Shown here: piece by piece, positions 26,103 through 33,021 of the stretch
How the letters are laid out: the number at the start of each line of letters is the position of its first letter
How positions within the stretch are numbered: position 1 is the stretch's first letter
Source of the DNA: Prolixibacteraceae bacterium UBA6029
Lineage (GTDB): Bacteria; Bacteroidota; Bacteroidia; Bacteroidales; Prolixibacteraceae
Assembly (NCBI GenBank): GCA_002429385.1
Contig: DIZL01000017.1
Location: forward strand, 1-33,021
DNA length: 33,021 nt
Direction of reading: 5' to 3'
The notes under the pieces: generated by a model
Databases searched by the model: none
The model's input: only the letters and a program-made list of their open reading frames with translations
What the model was told of the DNA's origin: nothing
Made by a program: the position numbers and the translations under genes

Positions 26103-27900
26103 ATTCAATATTCGCAGACAGACATTCCAGATAAGCTGTTAAAGGATACAATTCTTCGCTATACCAAAGCGAGGCAAAATATAATCCGATGGGTGAAGCA
26201 ATCAACCCGTCGGATTTTGTTTTCTCGGTCAGCCAATTAATACCAGGAGCACATTCCTTTTGATAACCATTATTAACAAGTGCAGTTACCGCGAGGGAAG
26301 TTTCTTCAATACTTCCATCAACAGTTACATCCCCACCCCAACTTCCATCTTGATTCTGTGCCGTAATCAGGTAATGACATCCCCGATCAACCATTAGTTT
26401 CAGAATCACCTGGTATTCCTGTCCAATCTGTGAATCCAACGTTTCATTCAGATATGCAACAACTCGTGCAGTACCGTAAACCGGATTGGAATGATCTGCT
26501 GTATGCTGATTTCCAAACCACAATGGCAACCAGTATCCGGTAGAGTGTTGCTGTCGTTCCAGGTAGATTATTGCTCTGATAGCAGACTTCTGAATTTGTT
26601 TCCGTTGTTCTTTGCTTAATGAATCATCTAATAAATATACTGTTTTAGAAAGGGCCAGGATACTATGCCCAGTTAAATCCGAACAGCTTTGATCAAATGG
26701 CAGTTTGCCCCATCCTCGTGAAAAGGTAGGGAACCCACCATCATTATTCTGAAGCTGAAGTAGCCATTTGCAGCCTGAGATAATCGGATTCCTTATGAGT
26801 TCCGGATTCTCGCGGTTCAAGGCCATTAAAGCAAGCAGAACTCCGGGAGTATCATCACCATCGGGTACCGATCCCGAATGTGAAGTCCAGCCCCATCCAC
26901 CCGGAGGAGTCCCATTGAATGGATGTTCTTGCTTATTCTGAATTGCCAGTAAATGAGTGGTGATTTGTTGCTTACCTTCCTGATCAAGGATTACATCCAC
27001 CGTATTCCGAAGCGATTTTACAGCAAGTGTAGTTACCCAGGTCGATAAATCAATATCAATAGGCCAACTGCCATCCAGTCGTTGAGTTTTCTTCAGGAAA
27101 GACATTCCATCTTGTACTACTTCCAGATCCCGATAACCGGATTCAACCAGGCACAAACACACAAATGCCGTGAGTGGAATAGCTTCAAGGTATCCTCCAC
27201 TCTGTGGCTGAATTTTACGGAGTAATACCAGTGATTTAGTAATGGAAGCTTTACGAATCAACCGCATCAGTGGATTCTTTTTCTTTTTAAATCTAAAAAT
27301 AGCTATACCTACTGCCACCAGCGCAGGGATGGCATAACTGACTACGCTCAGGTTAAGCATGCTATAAAATGAACGTGGCAATAACGATAGTTCAAAAGGT
27401 AGTTGAGGTATTGAATCGAAGGCTTCCCGTCCCGGCACACCGCACAATGCACACATGGTGAGAATAGGCACAGAGAAGGTACGGTCGGTTTTGTAAAAAT
27501 CAAGAATGGACTGAATCAGCTTCTCAGAATTGACCTCGATGTTTTGTGAACGCAGATAATCACCAATCCGATAAAGCAACCTATCGTTTTGATCAGACTT
27601 ATTGCACACTTTTACCGCCGAATAACATAGCAAACTGGTACTGACATTACTAATGCTTTCAGGCGAATCACCAAACCCGCCATCTGTATTCGCATTGCTT
27701 TGCAACCAACTCAGCCCGGCAGCTATTTCAGAAGCATTAGCTCGTGCATCGTAAAAATGCAGTGCAGTGATGGCCACCGACACTCCCAATGCACTCGATG
27801 ACAATCTTCCATCCCAATAACCTGCAGCATTGCGCTTTTGCAGTAATCGGCTACTGAGTTCTTCAAATTGTTTATGAATAATATTAGGGTTGATTAACAT
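26065..27900 (-). CDS. Squalene-hopene-cyclase-like class II terpene cyclase
   Basis: This 611-residue protein is built of alpha/alpha-barrel repeats, with QW-type repeats near residues 21-29, 67-76, 273-279 (QRLDGSW), 382-390 and 515-521 (QNQDGSW). The protonating DxDD motif is present as D347-G-D349-D350-T. Other cyclase landmarks are 'TFSVPILTMCALCG' (142-154) and 'NPVYGTARVVAYL' (472-484). Residues 181-205 are a strongly hydrophobic stretch followed by KKKK, in the place where squalene-hopene cyclase dips into the membrane. It should cyclise a linear isoprenoid by protonation, but the substrate is not obvious: no squalene synthase is near. It is last in a minus-strand run, 193 bp after the toroid gene, with a possible promoter of its own. 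Confidence 0.85.
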   Translation of the reverse strand: MLINPNIIHKQFEELSSRLLQKRNAAGYWDGRLSSSALGVSVAITALHFYDARANASEIAAGLSWLQSNANTDGGFGDSPESISNVSTSLLCYSAVKVCNKSDQNDRLLYRIGDYLRSQNIEVNSEKLIQSILDFYKTDRTFSVPILTMCALCGVPGREAFDSIPQLPFELSLLPRSFYSMLNLSVVSYAIPALVAVGIAIFRFKKKKNPLMRLIRKASITKSLVLLRKIQPQSGGYLEAIPLTAFVCLCLVESGYRDLEVVQDGMSFLKKTQRLDGSWPIDIDLSTWVTTLAVKSLRNTVDVILDQEGKQQITTHLLAIQNKQEHPFNGTPPGGWGWTSHSGSVPDGDDTPGVLLALMALNRENPELIRNPIISGCKWLLQLQNNDGGFPTFSRGWGKLPFDQSCSDLTGHSILALSKTVYLLDDSLSKEQRKQIQKSAIRAIIYLERQQHSTGYWLPLWFGNQHTADHSNPVYGTARVVAYLNETLDSQIGQEYQVILKLMVDRGCHYLITAQNQDGSWGGDVTVDGSIEETSLAVTALVNNGYQKECAPGINWLTEKTKSDGLIASPIGLYFASLWYSEELYPLTAYLECLSANIESIHSQQQQPDSL

Positions 27901-28006
27901 TTTCTGGTCTTGAGTTTAAACGCAAGATATTAGATTTTAGACAACCGGCAAGCGATCGATGGTTAACCCTTTCGCTTTTGCCTTCATGTGCATAAACGCT
28001 TATCCG

Positions 28007-28025
28007 ACATTTATTTCATAAATGT
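28007..28025. promoter_or_regulatory. Operator-like palindrome upstream of the cyclase gene
   Basis: ACATTTAT (28007-28014) and ATAAATGT (28018-28025) form a perfect 8-bp dyad around TTC. It covers the predicted start site of the putative promoter at 28031-28038, a natural place for a repressor. No regulator gene lies next to it. Confidence 0.4.
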
Positions 28026-28030
28026 AAATA

Positions 28031-28038
28031 CAAAAGTA
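28031..28038 (-). promoter_or_regulatory. Possible -7 element for the cyclase gene
   Basis: On the minus strand TACTTTTG fits TAnnTTTG exactly. No clear TTG is found 19-21 nt upstream. The start would be near 28024, giving a leader of about 125 nt before the cyclase ATG. Confidence 0.35.
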
Positions 28039-28093
28039 CTACAAAACAAGATATTGGTGAATTTTGCGTTCAGAAGGTATGTTTTGCGTAGTG

Positions 28094-29077
28094 TCACTCC
28101 ACCAGCAAACCAAGAGCCAGTAATCCATAAAACGTATATTCCACATCAGTAGTTGAATCCCCATCACCTGAAAGAAAGGCGCCATCAGAGAAGTTTAGTT
28201 GAATAAAATCCAAACAGCCAGCTTTTAATAAACGCAAATCACACTTGGCATAGTCCAAAGCGAATAAAGCTACTGCCGTTGATAGCATGTCTGCATGTTG
28301 AAGATGTAAAAAGGCTTTAAAACCACCCGAATCACAAGCAAACTTCTTCAACAATTCCTGTTCTTCCGTTACATCCTGATTAATCATTTTTTGCATGAAT
28401 ACTTTGGCTGCAACTTCCGAACATGGAGAATTTGCATCGACCGTTGTTCTTGCTGACATTTTTCTGACCCCCATATTTATTATCTTTCGAAGGGGAACAA
28501 CAGCATCTATAGTCAGGAACAACACAAAACCCCTATAAGACAAGTTGATGGAATGTCGCTCTTTTTGGAAAGATCTTCCCAAAGAAAATAAAGTTTTTAT
28601 CCTTGAGGTCCGTCCGGTTTTCAATTCCTTCTGAAGGAGGGCTATACAACATTGCTCAATGAATCCAGGAATATCAGCTGATGACTGTATGTTGACATAT
28701 TGCCTGAGGTTTAGGATTGATTCCTCAACGAGTTGCGGGTTATGGGTTACTGGTTGCAGGTTCTGATTCTCGAATTTTAAATCAACATCTTCCTCCCTTT
28801 CCCCTTTTCCTTTTCCTTTTTCCGGTCTCCGGTCTCCTTGATCCTTGCTCCTTGATCCTTGCTCCTTGCTCCATGCCCTAAGCATCATCATCCCAAACAG
28901 TGAATAATAGAGATCTGATTTTCCGCCCCTGTCCTTGAATCCACCATCCGGATTCTGCTCACTGAGAATGAATCCCAAAACTTCTGCTCTACCCTGTTCA
29001 TCGAGCAGAGAGATTGCATTTTGCAGCAAATCAATCATCTGCCTGTAAAAAGGAATATTTTCGGAAGGCTTGTCCAC
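28094..29077 (-). CDS. Small alpha/alpha-toroid protein (prenyltransferase/squalene-oxidase repeat-like)
   Basis: This 327-residue protein has prenyltransferase-type toroid repeats: 'SEQNPDGGFKDRGGKSDLYYSLFGMMMLRAW' near the start, 'DSGGFKAFLHLQHADMLSTAVALFAL' near residue 250 and 'GAFLSGDGDSTTDVEYTFYGLLALGLL' at the end. It resembles protein prenyltransferase beta subunits. However, the His expected in the last repeat ('YHT.Y') reads 'EYTFY', and I cannot find the Asp/Cys zinc pair, so it is probably not a canonical prenyltransferase. Residues about 67-116 are a low-complexity, hydrophilic insertion encoded by 7-bp repeats. The start is GTG at 29077, 10 bp after the fusion gene's stop; an ATG at 29038 would shorten it by 13. 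It is likely a partner or shortened cyclase-like subunit. Confidence 0.75.
   Translation of the reverse strand: MDKPSENIPFYRQMIDLLQNAISLLDEQGRAEVLGFILSEQNPDGGFKDRGGKSDLYYSLFGMMMLRAWSKEQGSRSKDQGDRRPEKGKGKGEREEDVDLKFENQNLQPVTHNPQLVEESILNLRQYVNIQSSADIPGFIEQCCIALLQKELKTGRTSRIKTLFSLGRSFQKERHSINLSYRGFVLFLTIDAVVPLRKIINMGVRKMSARTTVDANSPCSEVAAKVFMQKMINQDVTEEQELLKKFACDSGGFKAFLHLQHADMLSTAVALFALDYAKCDLRLLKAGCLDFIQLNFSDGAFLSGDGDSTTDVEYTFYGLLALGLLVE
28732..28773. repeat. Degenerate 7-bp tandem repeat (GTTRYGG) inside the toroid gene
   Basis: Six consecutive heptads on the plus strand read GTTGCGG, GTTATGG, GTTACTG, GTTGCAG, GTTCTGA and TTCTCGA. They encode, on the minus strand, the stretch 'ENQNLQPVTHNPQLV'. 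A different heptad array follows 23 bp away. Confidence 0.75.
28797..28877. repeat. Degenerate 7-bp tandem repeat (CCTTGMT) inside the toroid gene
   Basis: Between 28815 and 28877 there are nine uninterrupted heptads: CCTTTTT, CCGGTCT, CCGGTCT, CCTTGAT, CCTTGCT, CCTTGAT, CCTTGCT, CCTTGCT and CCATGCC. Before them come two 6-bp units, CCTTTT. On the minus strand they encode the charged stretch 'KEQGSRSKDQGDRRPEKGK'. Confidence 0.85.
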
Positions 29078-29087
29078 AATACGAAGG

Positions 29088-30659
29088 TCAGAATATTTTC
29101 CCGAGAACAGTATACAAGCTCAGTTTCATTTTCAGATTCTCCAGCTTATCAAGTTCGCGGTAAGCTTTATCCGTATATTCATGGAGAAATTGTTCCGCAA
29201 TAGCGTCAATCTTATTTTCCCGGATCAAGACTGAAATCCTGTCCCTGTCATTTTCCCCATAAATCAACTGTAGATTTGCAGATGAAGATTCATCCGTAGT
29301 TTGGGCCAATAGTGAAAGCAGCAAAGGATAATCAGCCGGTTGAGTATGTTCGTTTGACTCGCGGAATTCATCCAGATCGTCCTTGATCTGGTAGGCTGTT
29401 CCGAAGTAACCTGAAAACGTTTTAAGGATAGCCAGATCACATTCAGGAGCATTGGCAGCCACAGCACCGAGCAAAAGAGCCACGCGAATGGCAGAGCCCG
29501 TTTTGCGTTCAAAGATCTGGAGTTGCTGATCGAGCGAAAGAATAATCTTACCTGTACTTGCAAGTAAATCGGCCCCCTGCCCGAGTGACAAAGCCACGTG
29601 TCCGCTGGCAACCATTTTGAAACACGCCGAGAGGGATACTGCATGAAGAGGAAGTTTTCCCAATAATTCGTAGCCCTTACCCAATAAAAAATCTCCTGTA
29701 TTTATGGCAACTGCTGTTCCGTTCAACTTGTGTATGGTTTCCTTGTCGTATCTGAAGTCGTCATTATCTTCCACGTCGTCGTGAATGAGCGATGCTTTGT
29801 GAAAACACTCAACCACCACCGAAAGCGCCGAAAGTATTTCTTCCGAAACTACGGGTGAATAAGCCGAATAAGCCAATATCGTTAATAAAGGTCGAATACG
29901 TTGCCCCCCATTAATCATCGATTGAATAGCCAACTGGCAGGTACGGTCATCGGTAGATCCAAAAGCTTCAGCTAAAATTTCTTCAGTAAAGTATAACCTG
30001 ACCTTTTCTTTCAATGCTGAAACCGACAAACTGCGAAAGGGTTCATTATCGTGAAAAGCAATCAACTCTTCATTCAGCCACAGGTTGTCTACATCCGTCT
30101 CGGCACAACCTTCGAAAAGCAAAGGAATACCGATCACAGGCACCGCTGCCCGTGAAACCGGTTCGAATGATTTCTGAAGCACAGACATACAACTTACACC
30201 AATCACTGCATCAATGGATCCATCCTGAACCAGACTAACCGCTACGGTAGTTCCTTCAGCCACCAGGGTGGCATAGCCCAGTGATTCCGCCTTTTGCAGA
30301 ATAGAGTCTATCTGGCAGCTCTGACAGCCTGCACAGATCAATCCCAGTTGATCGATAACCGCGTTGCAACTTGCATTATTCTTCAGGCATTGAGGTAAAA
30401 GCAACAGACGACGGTTAAAAGGTGTAGCAGCAACCACTGGCCGCCAGATCTCGTTTCCGCAAAGCACCATGGTAAATTCAGTATAGCGCTCATCGCTATT
30501 GGTTCGCCGGATGACCTCTTCAGCCAATTGACTGATAAGCAAAAACCCAGCCGGAGGAATAATTCCCCGCTCTGCAACCAGCTCGTGAGCCGTCCTCATC
30601 AATAAATTCCGCGTCAAAGCTTTCTCCGGAACTTCCAATATATTTTTTTTAATCTTCAT
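29088..30659 (-). CDS. DUF116 - polyprenyl diphosphate synthase fusion
   Basis: This is a 523-residue two-domain protein. Residues about 60-200 match the DUF116 type: 'FNRRLLLLPQCLKN' then C91, C98 and C109-x-x-C112-x-x-C115, with 'GYATLVAEGTTVAVSLV' and 'DAVIGVSCMSVL'. The cysteines suggest a metal or Fe-S site. Residues about 225-520 are a trans-isoprenyl diphosphate synthase: GGQRIRP (251-257), first Asp-rich motif D294-D-x-x-D298, 'FERKTGSA' (K386-T387), and a second Asp-rich motif reading D427-D-L-D430-E rather than DDxxD. The residues five and four before the first motif are small (A289, S290), which in this family allows chains longer than FPP. It should condense IPP with allylic diphosphates, and the product probably feeds the cyclase cluster. 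Confidence 0.85.
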   Translation of the reverse strand: MKIKKNILEVPEKALTRNLLMRTAHELVAERGIIPPAGFLLISQLAEEVIRRTNSDERYTEFTMVLCGNEIWRPVVAATPFNRRLLLLPQCLKNNASCNAVIDQLGLICAGCQSCQIDSILQKAESLGYATLVAEGTTVAVSLVQDGSIDAVIGVSCMSVLQKSFEPVSRAAVPVIGIPLLFEGCAETDVDNLWLNEELIAFHDNEPFRSLSVSALKEKVRLYFTEEILAEAFGSTDDRTCQLAIQSMINGGQRIRPLLTILAYSAYSPVVSEEILSALSVVVECFHKASLIHDDVEDNDDFRYDKETIHKLNGTAVAINTGDFLLGKGYELLGKLPLHAVSLSACFKMVASGHVALSLGQGADLLASTGKIILSLDQQLQIFERKTGSAIRVALLLGAVAANAPECDLAILKTFSGYFGTAYQIKDDLDEFRESNEHTQPADYPLLLSLLAQTTDESSSANLQLIYGENDRDRISVLIRENKIDAIAEQFLHEYTDKAYRELDKLENLKMKLSLYTVLGKIF

Positions 30660-30728
30660 TCTTTATATTGATCAAATCCGTTGGCTAAAGCCGAACGGCA
30701 AAGGATATCAACTTGACTATTGATCATC

Positions 30729-31910
30729 TTACCCATACGCTCCCAATCCGAAAAACGCCCTGCGTTTGGCGAAGCGATATATCCTGCTCTTCTCCGGAAT
30801 CACTTCACAGGAACCATGACTGCATATTTCCGGTGCCACCTTCAACCGATCGGGATCACCCTTCCTGCCTGATGTATTGGTTGCCTGATGCCGCATAACA
30901 AATTCAGCCAACCATTGCGGATCTTCCATCACTACACATCCTTTTGTTTTTTGTTTAATCTGATGGCGGAAATCACTCAGATATACCGATTCGGCATACA
31001 ACCGATCCAGCGGTTTCTCATCAACATGATCAGCAGCAAACTGAATGATCGGGCAAGGCTCAACATAACCTGAAGCATTGATATGGTGGCTCAGTCCTTC
31101 CGCCGCCGGACATATACCCTTTCCGTCGGCATCCCAGTATGTATCGATAATGGCAATACTATACTCCATCCGGGCATCAACCATGTGTTGCCGAAGCTGC
31201 CTGATCTCATCCTTACTAAGCGCCAATGCATATTCTGGCTGCTGACCGACAGGCCTGTAAATATAATACCATAAATAGGAAACGCCTTTACCAATCAGAG
31301 AATTGATAAATTCAGGCGACATAGCCATTTTCAGGTTCGATTTACAAACGCTTATGGCAACGCCGGTAATCAGCCCAGCCTTAACGCAATTATCGATAGC
31401 CTGATTGGCCGATTGGAACACATTCTTTCCCCCACGGCGGATATCGGCAACTTCACTGTCGCCTTCGAAACTAATGAGCGGGGTCACATTGGCGCATTGC
31501 CGCAGCGTTTCAGCCACTTCAGGAGTAATAAGTGTCCCGTTGGTAAACAACTGGAAATAACAATCCGAATGCTTATTAAAGATCTCCGGAAGTGGTTTAT
31601 ATAACAATGGTTCACCGCCAAGTATTCCGAAGAAATACGATCCTGCCTTCTTGGTTTCGTCAATAATCCGGTTGAGCTGCTCAGGTTTTAACCGGCTGTT
31701 TTTCTCCTTACCTACGACCCAGCAGCCTTGACAATTCAGGTTGCAATCGTCAGTTACCGATATAAAATTAAAGGCAGGGAAAAATTCACCCTTCTTCTGC
31801 CGTTTCTGAAACCGGGCAAACGACATGGAACCTTTGATACCCATGTTTACAACAAATTTATACAAGCATTTTTTGTCGCTTCGGATCAGTATATTTTTTA
31901 AAAGTCCCAT
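30729..31910 (-). CDS. Radical SAM enzyme
   Basis: From the ATG at 31910 this is 393 residues. The frame also opens at a TTG (31931), but those 7 extra residues are encoded by a 7-bp repeat, so I prefer the ATG. The 4Fe-4S/SAM motif is C56-x3-C60-x2-C63 (CNLNCQGC), with 'GILGGEPLL' (98-101 GGEP) for SAM binding, typical of the family barrel. C-terminal cysteines around 'GICPAAEGLSHHINASGYVEPCPI' and 'EICSHGSCEV' resemble SPASM/twitch domains binding an additional cluster. It is second in the minus-strand run, after the ferredoxin-like gene (58 bp) and 69 bp before the DUF116 fusion. It probably modifies the isoprenoid or its precursor, but the reaction is unknown. HpnH was considered and not supported. 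Confidence 0.85.
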   Translation of the reverse strand: MGLLKNILIRSDKKCLYKFVVNMGIKGSMSFARFQKRQKKGEFFPAFNFISVTDDCNLNCQGCWVVGKEKNSRLKPEQLNRIIDETKKAGSYFFGILGGEPLLYKPLPEIFNKHSDCYFQLFTNGTLITPEVAETLRQCANVTPLISFEGDSEVADIRRGGKNVFQSANQAIDNCVKAGLITGVAISVCKSNLKMAMSPEFINSLIGKGVSYLWYYIYRPVGQQPEYALALSKDEIRQLRQHMVDARMEYSIAIIDTYWDADGKGICPAAEGLSHHINASGYVEPCPIIQFAADHVDEKPLDRLYAESVYLSDFRHQIKQKTKGCVVMEDPQWLAEFVMRHQATNTSGRKGDPDRLKVAPEICSHGSCEVIPEKSRIYRFAKRRAFFGLGAYG

Positions 31911-31918
31911 TAAATCAG

Positions 31919-31953
31919 TTTCAAGTTTCAAGTTCCATGTTCCAAGTCTCTAC
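31919..31953. repeat. 7-bp tandem repeat (TTYCAAG) between the ferredoxin-like and radical SAM genes
   Basis: Five heptads on the plus strand read TTTCAAG, TTTCAAG, TTCCATG, TTCCAAG and TCTCTAC. They fill most of the gap and run to 9 bp before the radical SAM ATG, contributing a spurious upstream TTG start in frame. Confidence 0.8.
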
Positions 31954-31968
31954 ACAAGAAGATCAGCA

Positions 31969-32760
31969 TCAAGGTGTTTTTAAGTCACCACCCTGTGAAT
32001 GGAGTTTAGATGAGGCTAATTCTTCCAGCGCTTGTCTCCGTTCCTCCTCTGCCTGTTCAATCAATCCTGCCCTGAAGATATTTCGTCTCAAAACCGAACG
32101 ATGGTTCAGTGTTGAAATCAGATTGCCTTCCATCATGTTCCCCTTCAATTGAGGCTCACTGCCCGGTTCGGCACCTGCAAGAACGCCATTTTCTTTCAAT
32201 CGTGGAAAAATGATTGCCGAACTGGGGCAGTTTCGCCCACAGGCAGGACATTTATTTTTGCAGGCCAGTGGATTGACCACTTGCAGATGCTTGCCGGTAA
32301 AGGTATAAACTCCAAACAAACAAAATTTAAAGCACTTTCCACATTCGGTGCAAAGTGGCTGATCAATTACCGGATACCAGGCCGGAACATCCAGACCACT
32401 TTCAACCTTCGTTTCAGTTGCTTTTCCTGAAGTAAACGAAAAATCAGTTCTGAGTTTCGAATCAATTTCCTGAACTGAAAATTCCCTGAAATTCACCACA
32501 TCAAGACCTGATATACTCAGATCATTTTGGGCCAGCAGGTTCTTTATTGACCTGGGATAACAGGCAATCATGACCTTCCGCGTATATTTCTGATCGATTG
32601 CCCTGATAAAATCCTTCCGGTTCATCACAATTCCGCAGAAATCATCCATCTGATAAACGTCCGCATCAAACGTATTCAATATTGTATTGATTTGTTCAGA
32701 TTTCTCCGAAGTAATTACATCACCGCCACATTTACAAAAAAGAATACATGATTTTGACAT
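31969..32760 (-). CDS. 4Fe-4S ferredoxin-like protein with HdrA-like N-terminus
   Basis: I take the ATG at 32760 (263 residues). A GTG 72 bp upstream gives a non-conserved extension. The N-terminus 'KSCILFCKCGGDVI' (C5, C9, C11) resembles the start of HdrA-type proteins. Two 4Fe-4S sites follow: C137-x2-C140-x2-C143-x3-C147 (CTECGKCFKFC) and C167-x3-C171-x2-C174-x3-C178. The last 60 or so residues are charged and helical. It should carry electrons, most simply to the radical SAM enzyme encoded next. It is the first gene of the minus-strand run. A TATTTTTG -7-like element (32806-32799) lies 39 bp upstream. Confidence 0.82.
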   Translation of the reverse strand: MSKSCILFCKCGGDVITSEKSEQINTILNTFDADVYQMDDFCGIVMNRKDFIRAIDQKYTRKVMIACYPRSIKNLLAQNDLSISGLDVVNFREFSVQEIDSKLRTDFSFTSGKATETKVESGLDVPAWYPVIDQPLCTECGKCFKFCLFGVYTFTGKHLQVVNPLACKNKCPACGRNCPSSAIIFPRLKENGVLAGAEPGSEPQLKGNMMEGNLISTLNHRSVLRRNIFRAGLIEQAEEERRQALEELASSKLHSQGGDLKTP

Positions 32761-32798
32761 ACGTAAATTTCCCTCTTTGGAATTAACGTTAAATAAAC

Positions 32799-32806
32799 CA
32801 AAAATA
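32799..32806 (-). promoter_or_regulatory. Possible -7 element for the ferredoxin-like / terpenoid run
   Basis: On the minus strand TATTTTTG fits TAnnTTTG exactly and gives a leader of about 30 nt before the ATG at 32760. No clear TTG lies 19-21 nt further upstream, so the call is tentative. Confidence 0.38.
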
Positions 32807-32933
32807 GATCTGATTGAAAAGCAGATGACCACTTAAAATAGATCCGTTAACAAACATTAGAATTTTCACTCCCGAATAATTCGCCTTTCACTACCAAATT
32901 GTCAATATTCTCCTGCTATTTCCCTTTTATTTT

Positions 32934-33021
32934 ATACTTCACTCGTACTTATCTCGTACTTCTTTTATACTTATTTCGTACCTTTTAAGATATACAAGAT
33001 AAGTATAAAAGAAGTACGAGA
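32934..33021. repeat. Second mirror-symmetric array of 11-bp (G/A)TACTT units, cut by the window end
   Basis: ATAC/GTAC words start at 32934, 32945, 32956, 32967 and 32978, exactly 11 bp apart. After the centre (32986.5) inverted copies follow at 32992, 33003 and 33014. Positions 32952-32974 and 32999-33021 are a 23-bp perfect inverted repeat, and the window stops inside the right half. The layout is the same as at 16121-16244, with a different unit (CGTACTT/TATACTT). Confidence 0.85.

Noticed and set aside
26065..27900. Confident naming as squalene-hopene cyclase (shc)
   Set aside because: DxDD and QW repeats support the fold and mechanism, but the substrate is not settled and no squalene synthase gene is present. 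No symbol was given.
30729..31910. HpnH (hopanoid radical SAM, adenosylhopane synthesis)
   Set aside because: The cluster has a cyclase, but this protein's C-terminal Cys-rich region and overall sequence do not look like HpnH, so I kept only the radical SAM family call.

Overview
The window looks like chromosomal DNA of a Bacteroidota bacterium, probably class Bacteroidia; I cannot fix the genus by reading. The reasons are a 2986-residue secreted protein with a type IX secretion (T9SS) C-terminal sorting domain, upstream regions with TAnnTTTG-like -7 elements instead of sigma70 boxes, A-rich leaders without strong Shine-Dalgarno sequences, a DUF5777 beta-barrel gene, and the gene order rel, Fur-family gene, purA.

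Layout. 1-9.2 kb (minus): one giant multi-Ig T9SS cargo protein with its own promoter and terminator. 9.2-10.37 kb: a long AT-rich gap. 10.4-11.4 kb (plus): gap (GAPDH) with two terminators. 11.5-11.9 kb: a 353-bp nested palindrome resembling a MITE. 11.9-15.8 kb (minus): miaA, a GT4-type glycosyltransferase, a small coiled-coil membrane protein and a gmhA-like isomerase, preceded by a pRiA4b ORF-3-like gene with its own terminator. 15.8-16.5 kb: a gap holding a mirror-symmetric array of 11-bp units. 16.5-23.2 kb (plus): MacB/FtsX-type permease, rel, Fur-family regulator, purA and a DSD1/D-threonine-aldolase-like PLP enzyme. 23.3-26.1 kb (plus): a five-gene envelope operon of two haem-binding lipoproteins, a DUF5777 barrel, YceI and a membrane-anchored OB-fold protein. 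26.1-32.8 kb (minus): a five-gene set that looks like an uncharacterised terpenoid pathway, in transcription order ferredoxin-like protein, radical SAM enzyme, DUF116-polyprenyl synthetase fusion, small alpha/alpha-toroid protein and a squalene-hopene-cyclase-like class II cyclase. The window ends inside a second mirror-symmetric 11-bp array.

The two most interesting things are the terpenoid-like cluster and the short-period repeats. The cluster has a redox and radical module beside a prenyl-chain synthase fused to a Cys-rich DUF116 domain, plus a DxDD cyclase, with no squalene synthase gene visible. The repeats are of two kinds: 11-bp units arranged as mirror-image arrays at about 16.2 and 33.0 kb, and 7-bp units, one tract of which has been absorbed in frame into a coding sequence and another of which lies across an apparent N-terminus.

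All functional assignments rest on motif reading. No database search was run.
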